A stretch of 64,000 nucleotides of DNA from JBOGOC01 sp050747525 (GCA_050747525.1 JBOGOC010000097.1:85388-149387); one strand, 5' to 3'. Numbered from the stretch's first letter, positions 34,749 to 43,729 are shown. Notes: generated by a model from the sequence alone, not told the origin. Made by a program: numbers and translations.

Positions 34749-35408
34749 ATGACCGCCATCCTGCCAGCCCTCGCCCTGCTCCTCGTCGTCCCTGCTGCCG
34801 GCGCCCAGGAAAAAACCTCCCCGCCCAGCAAGACCTGGAACTTCGATTCTGACAAACCTGAGGCGCCGCCTGTCGGGTTCACGTTCGACAGGACCGGTGG
34901 AGGCCCAGTCGGTCGGTGGGTCGTCCTGGCCATGCAGGGCGCGCCCAGCGGCGGACAGGTCTTGGCGCAACTCGACGCGGATGCAACCAGCGCCCGCTTC
35001 CCGGTGGCGGTGGCCGACGAACCGGCCGTGCGCGACCTTCGTCTCACCGTCAAGTGCAAGCCGGTGTCCGGAAATGTCGACCAGGCCTGCGGTCTCGTGT
35101 TTCGATACCGCGACGCGAACAACTACTACATCACGCGGTCGAACGCTCTGGAGGGGAACATCAGGCTGTACTATGTGAAGGATGGCCAACGGAAGCAGAT
35201 CGCGAGCTTTGCCGGCTCCGTCTCCGCTGACGCCTGGCACGAGCTCGGTATGGAAGCGAAGGGCGAGCACATCGAAGTGTTCTGGGACGGAAAGCGGGTG
35301 CTCTCCGCCGACGACAAGACATTCCCGGACGCGGGCAAGGTCGGCGTATGGACGAAGGCCGACTCCGTCACCTACTTCGACGACCTGAGTCTCACAACGC
35401 CGAACTGA
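34749..35408 (+). CDS. Secreted concanavalin-fold (DUF1080/LamG-like) protein
   Basis: A 219-residue exported protein with a cleavable signal (LPALALLLVVPAAGAQ). The mature part has the beta-jelly-roll pattern of 3-keto-disaccharide-hydrolase/LamG-like domains: TWNFDSDKP at the start, ACGLVFRYRDANNYYITRSN, AWHELGMEAKGEHIEVFWDG, and the closing GVWTKADSVTYFDDLSL. No catalytic residues can be assigned; family members bind or cleave sugars. An aggagcgtaacc Shine-Dalgarno precedes ATG 34749. Its link to the metal genes is positional only. Confidence 0.7.
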   Translation: MTAILPALALLLVVPAAGAQEKTSPPSKTWNFDSDKPEAPPVGFTFDRTGGGPVGRWVVLAMQGAPSGGQVLAQLDADATSARFPVAVADEPAVRDLRLTVKCKPVSGNVDQACGLVFRYRDANNYYITRSNALEGNIRLYYVKDGQRKQIASFAGSVSADAWHELGMEAKGEHIEVFWDGKRVLSADDKTFPDAGKVGVWTKADSVTYFDDLSLTTPN

Positions 35409-35544
35409 GGTCGTTCATCGATGCCGACAAGGGATGACGACCTTCTCCCCGAACCCTCTCGCGGATGACGGGCGCCGGGGAGAACGCCATCATCCTGACC
35501 GTCATCACGGGCGGGCTGCTCGGCCTCGCCCGGTCCTTCCTCAC

Positions 35545-36309
35545 GTGAGAGCGTCGTCCCGCCCTTCGACAGTATGGATCCTGAGGCCCTGGATCGTCGT
35601 GCTGGTCATTCCGGCTGAGTTGTCGGGCGTCGCGCTGGCGTACCGTCCGTTCGACGGCACGGACGCCGCCGTGGTCGATCCACGCGAGATCGAGATCGAA
35701 GTGGGTCCGCTCGGCTTTCTCGACGACGAGGGCGAGGAGTACCTGGTCGGCCCGGCTGTGGTCGTCAACTGGGGGATCGCGCCGGAATGGGAGGTCGTCG
35801 TCGAGGGCACGGGAGTTTTCCCGCGGGATACCGGCGAGGACGAGCACCGCTTCCGGTTCGAGGATACTGCGGCGCTCCTCAAGGGAGTCCTTCGAAGCGG
35901 CGCACTCCAGGATGCCGCTGGCGCGAGCCTCGCCGTCGAAGGCGGTTTCCTCCTGCCTACGGTTCATGGAGAATCGGGGATGGGCGCCAGCGCGGCACTG
36001 ATCGTTTCGTGGCGGCTGGGCCGCGCCATGCTCCACCTGAACGCTGAGGCCGAACGGTCGCGAGCCGGGAAGCCCGGTCTCTTCACCGGGGCCATTGTGG
36101 AAGGTCCGGATTCGTGGTGGGTCCGTCCGGTCGGAGAAGTGTCTCTACAGGGCGAAAGTGGCGACGGCAGTGTCCGGTCGGTCCTCATCGGCCTGATTGC
36201 AAGAGCCGGCGGTCGACTGACATTCGACGCCGCCGTCAGGCTCGAGCGCGGTGGGAAGTTCAGGGGCCATGAGCTACGCGCAGGGTTCACGGTAGTTCTG
36301 CCTCAATGA
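35545..36309 (+). CDS. Predicted outer-membrane beta-barrel protein
   Basis: A 254-residue protein. GTG 35545 opens a signal peptide (ILRPWIVVLVIPAELSGVALA). The mature sequence alternates polar and hydrophobic residues in about ten beta strands with a barrel-like end (LERGGKFRGHELRAGFTVVL). It resembles the transporter-associated outer-membrane proteins (MetA-pathway/DUF3187-like) often placed next to metal ABC genes, but I cannot name a family. Its stop overlaps a possible start (ATG 36306) of the iron-binding protein gene. Just upstream, 35466-35549, a 27-codon frame (GENAIILTVITGGLLGLARS) may be the tail of a lost membrane protein. Confidence 0.55.
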   Translation: MRASSRPSTVWILRPWIVVLVIPAELSGVALAYRPFDGTDAAVVDPREIEIEVGPLGFLDDEGEEYLVGPAVVVNWGIAPEWEVVVEGTGVFPRDTGEDEHRFRFEDTAALLKGVLRSGALQDAAGASLAVEGGFLLPTVHGESGMGASAALIVSWRLGRAMLHLNAEAERSRAGKPGLFTGAIVEGPDSWWVRPVGEVSLQGESGDGSVRSVLIGLIARAGGRLTFDAAVRLERGGKFRGHELRAGFTVVLPQ

Positions 36310-36320
36310 AGGGAGCGACG

Positions 36321-37349
36321 ATGATGGGTTCATGGGCCCGAACGATAACGCTCGCCACCGGGCTCGCCGCGATCGGCTGCATGGCCGGCGGTATCGGATG
36401 CCGATCCGACATCGCCGAAGTAGTGGCCTATACGTCCGTGGACCAGGTGTTCTCCGAGCCGGTGTTCCGCGCATTCGAGGAACGCAGCGGAATCCGGGTG
36501 CGGGCGGTTTATGACACGGAAGAGACCAAGAGCACCGGCGTTCTGAACCGCCTGCTCGCCGAGGCCGCCCACCCCCAGGCCGACGTCTTCTGGTCCGGCG
36601 ACCCGGTGCGACCATTCATCCTGATTCGCAAGGGCCTGGTTGAACCCTACCAGTCTCCTGCGGCGACCGGGTTGCCTGTGTCGTTCAGGGCAGACGACGG
36701 AAGCTGGAGCGGCTTCGCCGCCCGCGCTCGCGTACTTCTTGTCAATCGTGACTTGGTCCGCGTGGAGGACATGCCGGGATCGATCCGCGATCTCGCCGAT
36801 CCCTGCTGGCGCGGCAGGGCCGCCATCGCCAACCCCTTGTTCGGAACCACGACGATGCACGTCGCCGCGCTCTTCACATTGTGGGGAGAGGAGCCGGCGC
36901 GGAATTTCCTCGAAGACCTGAAGCGCAATGCCGTCCGCATCGCGGGCTCGAACGGAGAGGTCCGGAGGCTGGTGGTCGCCGGAGAGGTGGCCTTCGGCCT
37001 GACCGACACGGACGACGCGAACGAGGCCCTCAAGGCGGGGGCGCCGGTGGAAGTCGTCTACCCGGACCAAGGAGGACAGGGGACCCTGGTGATGCCGACC
37101 GTCGCCGTCCTGCTGCGTGGCGGGCCGAACCGCGAGGCCGGGAGGAAGCTGATCGACCATCTCCTTGCCGCGGAGACGGAGGAAGTGATGGCCCTCCGTG
37201 CCGCGCACATGCCGCTGCGCCCAGGCGTTCCGGTGCCGTCCGGCGTGAGGCGCGTCGAAGAGATCGATGCCGCCCAGGTTGACTACGCCCGGGTTGCAGA
37301 GACGATGGAGTCAATCCAGGAATGGCTGCGAAGCTGGTCGGGTTACTGA
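36321..37349 (+). CDS. Iron(III)-type ABC substrate-binding lipoprotein
   Basis: A 342-residue periplasmic binding protein of the FbpA/FutA/AfuA class. The lipobox region is MAGGIGC. Features are VVAYTSVDQVFSEPVFRAFE (the V.YTS/R start of the mature lobe), GVLNRLLAEAAHPQADVFWS, LFGTTTMHVAALFTLWGEE and FGLTDTDDANEALKAGAPVE. The Tyr-Asp-type metal site is only partly conserved, so the cargo could be ferric iron or another small anion complex. ATG 36321 follows gaagggagcg; ATG 36306 overlaps the preceding stop. First gene of a binding protein-permease-ATPase operon. Confidence 0.8.
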   Translation: MMGSWARTITLATGLAAIGCMAGGIGCRSDIAEVVAYTSVDQVFSEPVFRAFEERSGIRVRAVYDTEETKSTGVLNRLLAEAAHPQADVFWSGDPVRPFILIRKGLVEPYQSPAATGLPVSFRADDGSWSGFAARARVLLVNRDLVRVEDMPGSIRDLADPCWRGRAAIANPLFGTTTMHVAALFTLWGEEPARNFLEDLKRNAVRIAGSNGEVRRLVVAGEVAFGLTDTDDANEALKAGAPVEVVYPDQGGQGTLVMPTVAVLLRGGPNREAGRKLIDHLLAAETEEVMALRAAHMPLRPGVPVPSGVRRVEEIDAAQVDYARVAETMESIQEWLRSWSGY

Positions 37350-38911
37350 AGTCGCCTTTCAGACGATCCCAGCAATCGATTGCCCTGACGGCTGCGTCGG
37401 CGGTGGTGTGCCTGGCGGTCCTCGTCCCATTCGCATGCCTGCTGGCGGAGACGTGGGACGCGGGGGGAGCGGCCGCGCGTGTCCTTGTCTCGGCAGCACC
37501 GTGGCGGCTCCTGCTCCGTTCCGTCGTTTTTTCGGTCGCCGTGACGTCCCTCGCGCTGGTCATTGGTGTGCCGCTCGGAGTGCTGCTGGCCCGGACCGAT
37601 GTCCCCGCGCGCCGTCTCGCATGGGTCATCCATTCGTTCCCGTTGTTCCTGCCACCATTCCTTCCGGCTCTGGGATGGTTCTACCTGTTTGGAACGAACG
37701 GGTTCCTCGGCACGGCGGCCTCGTCGCGGCTGCTCTTCAGCGAGTGCGGGCTGATCGCCGTGCTCGGCCTGGCCTTCTCGCCCGTCGTCACCTCGCTGGT
37801 GGGGCTCGGTGTCCTCGGCGTGGACGCGAGCCTGGAGGACGCGGCGCGCTGCGTGGCGGGACCCGGGAGGGTTGCGGCGCGCATTCTCCTTCCAGCGGCT
37901 GCCCCGGCAGTGGCCATGGCGGGCATCGTTGTTTTTGCCATGACTGTCTCCGAGCTGGCCGTGCCGTCCTTCCTCCGGGTGGAGGTATTTCCGGCTGCGG
38001 TTTTTGCCCGTCTCGGCGGTCTCGATTACGCGCCGGGAGAGGCGTTCGCGCTCGCCCTCCCTCTGCTCCCCGTAGCCTTGGCGCTGCTCTGGCTCGAGCA
38101 GCGCTTCGTCGGCCGTCGGTCCTTCGCCGTCCTGGGGCTTCGTAGCCTGTCGCGAAGCCCCATGCTGCTCGGGCGCCGGTGGCGGCGGCCCGCGATCATC
38201 CTCTGCTGGCTCGTCGCGCTGGTGTCCGCCGCCCCCGTCGCGGCTCTGGCGGTTCGTGCGGGCACCGGAGGTCTCGCCAGCCTGCCGGCCTGGATCGGAG
38301 GGGCGCCCTGGAACAGCCTTCGGGCGGGTATCGCGGCAGCCACCCTCATCACCGGCCTCGGGCTCGTTCTCGGACACGCGCTCGCCCGGCGCCTGCCGGG
38401 CTCCGGACCCCTCGACACCGTGGTCGTCCTGGGATTCGTGGCGCCCGCCCCGGTCATCGGGGTGGGACTCGTCGCAGCCTGGAACCGCCCCGCAACCCAG
38501 CTGCTCTACGGCAGCGCCGGTATCCTGGTCCTGGGCCTGCTGGCTCGCTACGCCGTCATCGGGCTGCGCACCGTGGCAGCGTCCGTCGCTCAGGCTTCCC
38601 CGTCATTCGAGGAGGCCGCGGCCGTCGGCGGTGCGGGATACTGGAGACGTCTTACGGGGATTGTGCTCCCGCTCCACGCCCGGGGTGTCGGCCTCGCATG
38701 GCTCCTGGCGCTCGTCTTCTGCCTGCGTGACCTGGAGACGTCGATCCTCTTCTACCCGCCGGGCGGCGAGCCGCTTCCTGTGCGCATCTTCACCCTCGAA
38801 GCGAATGGGCCCGAACCTGTCGTGGCCGCGCTGGCCGTCGTGCAGGCGGGGCTCGTCGCCGCGGTGTTCGCGCTCGGATCCGTCCTGATCTTTCGGCAGA
38901 GAACGACATGA
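37322..38911 (+). CDS. Iron(III)-type ABC transporter permease (FbpB-like)
   Basis: A 529-residue inner-membrane protein with two fused permease halves, about twelve helices. Each half carries an EAA-like loop facing the ATPase: SLEDAARCVAGPGRVAARIL in half one and SFEEAAAVGGAGYWRRLTGI in half two. The arrangement and length match FbpB/SfuB/HitB ferric-iron permeases. The gene overlaps the binding-protein gene by 28 nt and the ATPase gene by 4 nt. Confidence 0.85.
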   Translation: MAAKLVGLLKSPFRRSQQSIALTAASAVVCLAVLVPFACLLAETWDAGGAAARVLVSAAPWRLLLRSVVFSVAVTSLALVIGVPLGVLLARTDVPARRLAWVIHSFPLFLPPFLPALGWFYLFGTNGFLGTAASSRLLFSECGLIAVLGLAFSPVVTSLVGLGVLGVDASLEDAARCVAGPGRVAARILLPAAAPAVAMAGIVVFAMTVSELAVPSFLRVEVFPAAVFARLGGLDYAPGEAFALALPLLPVALALLWLEQRFVGRRSFAVLGLRSLSRSPMLLGRRWRRPAIILCWLVALVSAAPVAALAVRAGTGGLASLPAWIGGAPWNSLRAGIAAATLITGLGLVLGHALARRLPGSGPLDTVVVLGFVAPAPVIGVGLVAAWNRPATQLLYGSAGILVLGLLARYAVIGLRTVAASVAQASPSFEEAAAVGGAGYWRRLTGIVLPLHARGVGLAWLLALVFCLRDLETSILFYPPGGEPLPVRIFTLEANGPEPVVAALAVVQAGLVAAVFALGSVLIFRQRTT

Positions 38912-39675
38912 ACGAGTCGATAGCCTTCGACGGTGTGTCGCTTCGCCTTGCAGGCCGTACGGTGCTGGACGGATTCTCGCTGACCGTCCATCGGGGCGAC
39001 ACCCTCGCCTTGCTCGGGCGATCGGGCTGCGGCAAGACGAGCGTGCTGCGCCTCGCGCTGGGTCTTATCGCCCCTGATCGAGGATGTGTGCGGCTGCGCG
39101 GCGAGGTCGTCAGCCGCGAAGGGCGCGTCCTCCGGCTCCCGGAAGAGCGTCGACTGGCGGTGGTCTTCCAGGATCTGGCCCTGTGGCCGCACCTCACGGT
39201 CCGGGGCAACCTGGAGTTCGGACTGGCCGCCGCCCGCGTGCCGCCCGCGGAGAGGATGGCCCGGATCGCCGAGATCGTGAGACTGGTGGGGATCAAGGAC
39301 AAGGAAGAATCCTACCCTGGGGACCTTTCCGGTGGAGAGAGGCAGCGGGTGGCGATCGCGCGCGCCCTCGTGCTCGACCCGGAGGCAGTGCTCCTGGACG
39401 AGCCACTGAGCAACCTCGACGTGAGCCTCAAGCGGGAGCTCCTGCGACTGTTCCGGGATCTGATCGAGCGGCGCGGCGCGACCGCCATCTACGTCACCCA
39501 CGATCCGCATGAGGCGATCTTTCTCGCAAACCGCATCGCGGTCATGGAGCAGGGTCAGATCATTCAGGAAGGAACCGCTGCGGAACTCGCGTCGGCACCA
39601 GCAAGCGAGTTTGTCAGGGAACTGGTTGTCAACCTGAACGGCCGGCCGTTCGCAACTGGGAGGGACGAAGCATGA
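38908..39675 (+). CDS. ABC transporter ATPase (FbpC-like)
   Basis: A 255-residue ATPase of the CUT1/FbpC/PotA class. Walker A is LLGRSGCGKTS (about residue 34), the Q-loop VVFQDLALWPHLTVRGNLEF, the signature LSGGERQRVAIARALV, Walker B AVLLDEPLSNLD, and the H-loop YVTHDPHEAIFLA. It lacks the extra C-terminal regulatory TOBE domain of longer FbpC proteins. It energises the permease encoded upstream (ATGA overlap). The gene ends 112 nt before tRNA-Leu. Confidence 0.9.
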   Translation: MNESIAFDGVSLRLAGRTVLDGFSLTVHRGDTLALLGRSGCGKTSVLRLALGLIAPDRGCVRLRGEVVSREGRVLRLPEERRLAVVFQDLALWPHLTVRGNLEFGLAAARVPPAERMARIAEIVRLVGIKDKEESYPGDLSGGERQRVAIARALVLDPEAVLLDEPLSNLDVSLKRELLRLFRDLIERRGATAIYVTHDPHEAIFLANRIAVMEQGQIIQEGTAAELASAPASEFVRELVVNLNGRPFATGRDEA

Positions 39676-39701
39676 GGCCAGGTCGCCGCCGATCACAGTT
39701 C

Positions 39702-39735
39702 TCCTGTCGATTCATCCACTTCCATCTCGACAGGA
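39702..39735. terminator. Inverted repeat after the iron ABC operon
   Basis: tcctgtcga (39702-39710) and tcgacagga (39727-39735) form a perfect 9-bp stem with a 16-nt loop, 27 nt after the ATPase stop and 53 nt before the tRNA 3' end. No T tract follows, so it may be a weak terminator, an RNA-stabilising hairpin, or an arm site of the attachment region. Confidence 0.35.
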
Positions 39736-39787
39736 ACACAAGCTCGCGCACGACGGGATGGTCCCGCGGCTCCCGCGGTGGCCCTGA

Positions 39788-39876
39788 TGGTGCCGGGGGC
39801 GGGGATCGAACCCGCATGCCGCTTGCGCGGCAGGGGATTTTAAGTCCCCTGCGTCTGCCAGTTCCGCCACCCCGGC
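39788..39876 (-). tRNA. tRNA-Leu (anticodon UAA)
   Basis: An 89-nt class II tRNA with encoded CCA. Acceptor GCCGGGG pairs with CCCCGGC. The D arm is TGGCGGAACTGGCAGACGC, the anticodon stem GGGGA/TCCCC encloses loop CTTAAAA with anticodon TAA, the long variable arm is TGCCGCGCAAGCGGCA, and the T loop is GTTCGAT. The gene is complete and presumably functional. Its 3' part from the anticodon loop is the source of the partial copies at 12197, 16869, 21537, 24203 and 26014. Confidence 0.95.
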
Positions 39877-39982
39877 CGCGGCCAGTATAAGGCCCGAAGG
39901 GCAGTCCATCTGGGGGCGAGCGGAGGGTGAGGCGGTTTTCATGGGCACGCACTCGCGGGTTTTGGGGTAATCTCGGCCCATC

Positions 39983-40480
39983 ATGTCGGCCAGGTCGAGC
40001 TTCATCCGGCGACTTCTTGCCCGTCAGGTCCGGCCGCGGGCCGGGCATCGGGCCCCGGGTCTGCTGGAAGCGTGCCTGGGGCCTCTCGAGGTCCGCGTGC
40101 TCGAGACCCTCTGGCAGCGCACGGGTGAGGCGGGCGTCCGCGACATTCTGGGCGGCTTCCCGGGCATCGCCTACACGACTCTCATGACCACGCTCGATCG
40201 CCTCCACAAGAAGGGTTGTCTCGAGCGGCGCAAGGACGGCCGTGCCTACTTGTATTCTCCCCGGTACCGGCGCGAGGAGCTGGAAGCGGTGCTGGCGCGC
40301 GACGCCATCGAGGATCTTCTCCGCGACGGTGTCCGGGCGTCCGCGCCGGAGCCGGTTCTCGTGGGTTTCGTCGAGGCCATCGGAGGGCGTGATGCCCGGA
40401 TGCTGGACGAGCTCGAGCGGCTCGTGAGGCGATACAGGGCTGCGGCGCGCCGTCATTCACGCCGTGGAGGGACCGAATGA
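39983..40480 (+). CDS. BlaI/MecI/CopY-family repressor
   Basis: A 165-residue winged-helix regulator. The BlaI-type core is LGPLEVRVLETLWQRTGEAG, YTTLMTTLDRLHKKGCLERR (recognition helix) and DGRAYLYSPRYRREELEAVL (wing), with a C-terminal dimer helix. In bla/mec systems the repressor is inactivated by a membrane metallopeptidase encoded next to it. Here such a gene overlaps its stop (ATGA). No TACA-N-TGTA operator is seen upstream. The N-terminal 30 residues are extra and basic. It is the first gene right of tRNA-Leu, outside the presumed island. Confidence 0.85.
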   Translation: MSARSSFIRRLLARQVRPRAGHRAPGLLEACLGPLEVRVLETLWQRTGEAGVRDILGGFPGIAYTTLMTTLDRLHKKGCLERRKDGRAYLYSPRYRREELEAVLARDAIEDLLRDGVRASAPEPVLVGFVEAIGGRDARMLDELERLVRRYRAAARRHSRRGGTE

Positions 40481-41430
40481 GGATGGCCCTGCTCGCCGTG
40501 TGCAGCACGCTGCTCATCTTCGCGGCCGCCAACGCCGTGGCCTCGGTTCTCATGATGCTGCACTGGCGCAGCCGCCGCGCGGCATGGATGCGCCGGTCCG
40601 CCTCGAGCCTTCTGTTCTACCGATGCCTCCCCGCGGCGTTCTCGGCCGCGCTGGCCTGGCTGACCGTGCTGCCGTCGTTCATCCTCCACGAATCAAGGGA
40701 CCAGGTGGAGGCCGTCAGCCTGCCGCTCGCCATCGGCGCCGCCGCAGGCCTTGCCATACTCGCGGCCGCGGCCGTCCGTGGTGTCGTGGCCATCCGGCGT
40801 ACGCGCCTCTCGTTGCGTCGATGGCTGCTCTCGGCCAGATCCACCGTGGTTCCAGGATGGTCGGGTCCGGCATGGCTCGTCGAGCCGGACTCCGCGGGTG
40901 TCTGCGTCGTCGGATTCCGGCACCCGGTCCTGCTGGTCGCGCGGAGGGTCGTCGAGACCTGCACTTCCGGCGAGCTGACCGGTGTGGCGGCCCACGAGAC
41001 GGCGCACGCCGCGACCGGCGACAACTGGAAGCGATTGATCCTGCGCGGCATGCCGGACGTGGTGGGGATGACGCCCATCGCCGGACAGCTCGAACGCGTC
41101 TGGCGCGCCAGGGCCGAGGAGGAGGCCGATGCCGCCGCGGTGTCCACTCACGGGGCGAACGGCGTCGAGATTGCGGGAGCCCTGGTCAAGCTCGCCCGGT
41201 GGCACGTCGGACCCGGCCTTCCCCTGGCGACCTCCATCGATGCCGGCGGGTCGCTCGAGCGGCGCGTGCGGAAGGTGCTGGAAGACGTGTCGCCGGTTCC
41301 CGATGCGCGCCGGTCACGATGGACGGTCCTGGGTCTGGCCGTGGGGGTGTCGATCCTCCTCGGCACTCTGCCCCCCTTCTCGCGCAGCGTGCATCTCGTG
41401 GTCGAGGCTCTCGTGCAGGCCCTGGTCTGA
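40477..41430 (+). CDS. M56/BlaR1-like membrane metallopeptidase
   Basis: A 317-residue inner-membrane protein with three N-terminal helices and one near the C-terminus. The zinc site is VAAHETAHAATGDNWKRL (HExxH read as HETAH) and a downstream glutamate motif RARAEEEADAAAV. The order helix-loop-HExxH-helix matches M56 (BlaR1/MecR1) and HtpX-like peptidases, but the penicillin-binding sensor domain is absent. It probably cleaves or inactivates the overlapping BlaI-type repressor in response to an unknown envelope signal. Confidence 0.75.
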   Translation: MRMALLAVCSTLLIFAAANAVASVLMMLHWRSRRAAWMRRSASSLLFYRCLPAAFSAALAWLTVLPSFILHESRDQVEAVSLPLAIGAAAGLAILAAAAVRGVVAIRRTRLSLRRWLLSARSTVVPGWSGPAWLVEPDSAGVCVVGFRHPVLLVARRVVETCTSGELTGVAAHETAHAATGDNWKRLILRGMPDVVGMTPIAGQLERVWRARAEEEADAAAVSTHGANGVEIAGALVKLARWHVGPGLPLATSIDAGGSLERRVRKVLEDVSPVPDARRSRWTVLGLAVGVSILLGTLPPFSRSVHLVVEALVQALV

Positions 41431-41493
41431 CCAGGCGACTCCGCCATCTACGAGCGCTGGTAGTAGGATCCGACCCCATGCTGTGATGCGCCC

Positions 41494-43719
41494 ATGCATC
41501 AGCACGGCAGGACCACGCGCTTCGTCACGTTCGCGGGTGTGGTCACGGCGCTGGCCCTGGCCTCCGGGGCGGCCATGGCGCTCGAGGGACGTGTGGTCGA
41601 CGCGCAGAGCGGCGCGCCGCTGGCCAACGTCACGCTGTCGGTCATCGGGGGAACCCAGACGGCCAGAAGCGACGCCGAGGGACGTTTCGTGCTGATCCCC
41701 GACCCGCGGCCGCCCTTCGAGATCCTTCCGCTCCTGCCAGGCGGCGGGTACGGGAAGACGCTGCGCATCGACGCGCTGCCCGAAGAAGGCCCTCTCACCA
41801 TCAGGATCGAGACGGCCGCGACGGAATCGGTGCTGGTGACCGCGGGGGCGGCTCCGGGAATTCTGACCGCGCCTGCCAGCGGCACGACCACCGTCTCGCT
41901 GGAGGACATTCGCTCCCGCCAGTCCCGCAACCTGACGCAGGCACTCGAGAACGTGCCGGGTGTCACCAATGTGTCGGAAGGGCACGCCTCGGTGCCGGCG
42001 ATACGCGGACTGGCCCAGGCGCGGTCCCTGGTTCTCATCGACGGCGCGCGCGTCACGGCGGAGCGCCGCATCGGCCCCAGCGCGACGTTCGTGGATCCGT
42101 TCGTGCTCGAAGGGGTCGAGGTGGCGCGCGGCCCCGGCTCGGTGGCCTATGGCTCGGACGCGCTGGGAGGGGTGGTCATGGCCCGGACCCGCCGGCCGCG
42201 GCCGGGGGGCGACCTGGCCATCGCGGTGGAGGGAACGCTCGGCGCCGGAGTGCCGCAGGAGCGCGCCGGCGTCGAGATCGAATCGGGCCTCGGCGCGAAG
42301 GCCGGCGTCCTGTTTTCGGCGCACTACCGGGACTTCGGAGACTACGACAGCCCCGAAGGGGTGGTCCTCAACTCGGGCAGCACCGACCATGGCTTTCTGG
42401 CCAGCTATGCCCAGGCGGCGGGTGATGGCCTTCTGACCTTCGCGGTCCAGGGTGACTACGGAAGGGACATCGAGCGGCCTCGCATCAACTCCGATGTCGT
42501 GCGCTTCTACTATCCCACCGAGGATTCGCTGAGGTTCACCGCCGCCTACGAGAGCGGCTCCGTTCCTGGATTCGACGCGACCGAACTGTCGTTGTTCGTC
42601 GGAGACTACCAGGTCGTCACCGACCAGGACGAGTTCGGCACCGCCACGACCCCGCGCCAGATCGCGCGCTCGGACGTCGCGGCCCACGACTTCGGCCTGC
42701 GGGCCGGTGCGGAGCGGCACTGGGGTCAGGTACAGCTTCACTTCGGCGTCGATCTGAACGGCCGCGTGGACCTCGAGGCGGAGGACGTGACCATCGATTT
42801 CGACCTGTCGGGCTCCCAGACGCAGGAAACCTCCTTCACCACCATCGAGGATGCGCGCCGGATCGACACCGGAGTCTACGTTTCGGCAGAGGGCCCCGTC
42901 GCCAAAGTCGTTTCGCTCGCCGGCGGGCTGCGCTACGACCACGTGCGGTCGACGAACGAGGACGGCTTCTTCGGTGACGTCTCGGTGGACAACAGCGAGC
43001 CGTCGGGCTTCGTGGCTGTGACGCTCGGGTCGCTGTCGGGCTTCTCGGCCACGGCGCAGTACTCCCACGGGTTCCGTGACGCGCGCCTCTCGGACAGGTT
43101 CTTCCGCGGCGTCACCGGAGCCGGGTTCATCACCGGCAACCCGGACCTCGATCCGGAGACGAGCAATCAGTACGATCTCGCCCTGCGCTACGTGAAGAAC
43201 CGCTGGAAGCCGGCTCTCTACCTCTATCACTACGACATCGAAGACCTGATCGAGCGGTTCGAGGACCCCGCGCAGCCCGACTTCTTCTTCTTTCGCAACC
43301 GGGGCGAGGCCCGCATCCGCGGCGTCGAGCTCGAGCTGCTCGTCGATTTGCCGAAGCAGATGACCTTGCTGGTCGCCGGCGGCATGTCCGAGGGCGAAGC
43401 GCTCGACGACGGGACGCCTCTGGACGACATCTCACCCGAGAACCTGGTGGTTCAGGGGCGAAAGGGGCTTGGCGGGCGCGGCTGGGTGCAGATGCGCGTG
43501 GCCTGGGTGGGAGATCTGGATGAGCCGGGCCCCAACGAGGTCGCGCTCGACTCCCGCACGGTCATCGACGCGTCGGGGGGATATAGATTCACCTCGAACT
43601 TCGAGCTGCAGCTTCTCGTGCGCAACCTGCTCGATGAGGAGTATCTGCTGACCGCGGACGGCCGCTCGCCGCTGGCCCCCGGGGTCTCCGGCACGCTGGC
43701 GGCCCGGTTGTCCTTCTGA
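41494..43719 (+). CDS. TonB-dependent outer-membrane receptor
   Basis: A 741-residue protein with a signal peptide (VVTALALASGAAMA). A carboxypeptidase-regulatory-like domain follows (LEGRVVDAQSGAPLANVTLS). The plug domain is at about residues 125-245 (RQSRNLTQALENVPGVTNVS, VARGPGSVAYGSDALGGVVM) and then a 22-strand barrel with FITGNPDLDPETSNQYDLAL and a terminal RNLLDEEYLLTADGRS ending in F. It imports a large or scarce ligand such as a siderophore, cobalamin or glycan; ligand unknown. The gene follows the M56 peptidase after 63 nt and is a likely target of the BlaI-type repressor. Confidence 0.85.
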   Translation: MHQHGRTTRFVTFAGVVTALALASGAAMALEGRVVDAQSGAPLANVTLSVIGGTQTARSDAEGRFVLIPDPRPPFEILPLLPGGGYGKTLRIDALPEEGPLTIRIETAATESVLVTAGAAPGILTAPASGTTTVSLEDIRSRQSRNLTQALENVPGVTNVSEGHASVPAIRGLAQARSLVLIDGARVTAERRIGPSATFVDPFVLEGVEVARGPGSVAYGSDALGGVVMARTRRPRPGGDLAIAVEGTLGAGVPQERAGVEIESGLGAKAGVLFSAHYRDFGDYDSPEGVVLNSGSTDHGFLASYAQAAGDGLLTFAVQGDYGRDIERPRINSDVVRFYYPTEDSLRFTAAYESGSVPGFDATELSLFVGDYQVVTDQDEFGTATTPRQIARSDVAAHDFGLRAGAERHWGQVQLHFGVDLNGRVDLEAEDVTIDFDLSGSQTQETSFTTIEDARRIDTGVYVSAEGPVAKVVSLAGGLRYDHVRSTNEDGFFGDVSVDNSEPSGFVAVTLGSLSGFSATAQYSHGFRDARLSDRFFRGVTGAGFITGNPDLDPETSNQYDLALRYVKNRWKPALYLYHYDIEDLIERFEDPAQPDFFFFRNRGEARIRGVELELLVDLPKQMTLLVAGGMSEGEALDDGTPLDDISPENLVVQGRKGLGGRGWVQMRVAWVGDLDEPGPNEVALDSRTVIDASGGYRFTSNFELQLLVRNLLDEEYLLTADGRSPLAPGVSGTLAARLSF

Positions 43720-43729
43720 AGGGGAAGCC

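Noticed and set aside
41314..43230. A 638-codon minus-strand frame across the TonB receptor
   Set aside because: Antisense shadow; the plus strand has complete plug and barrel motifs.
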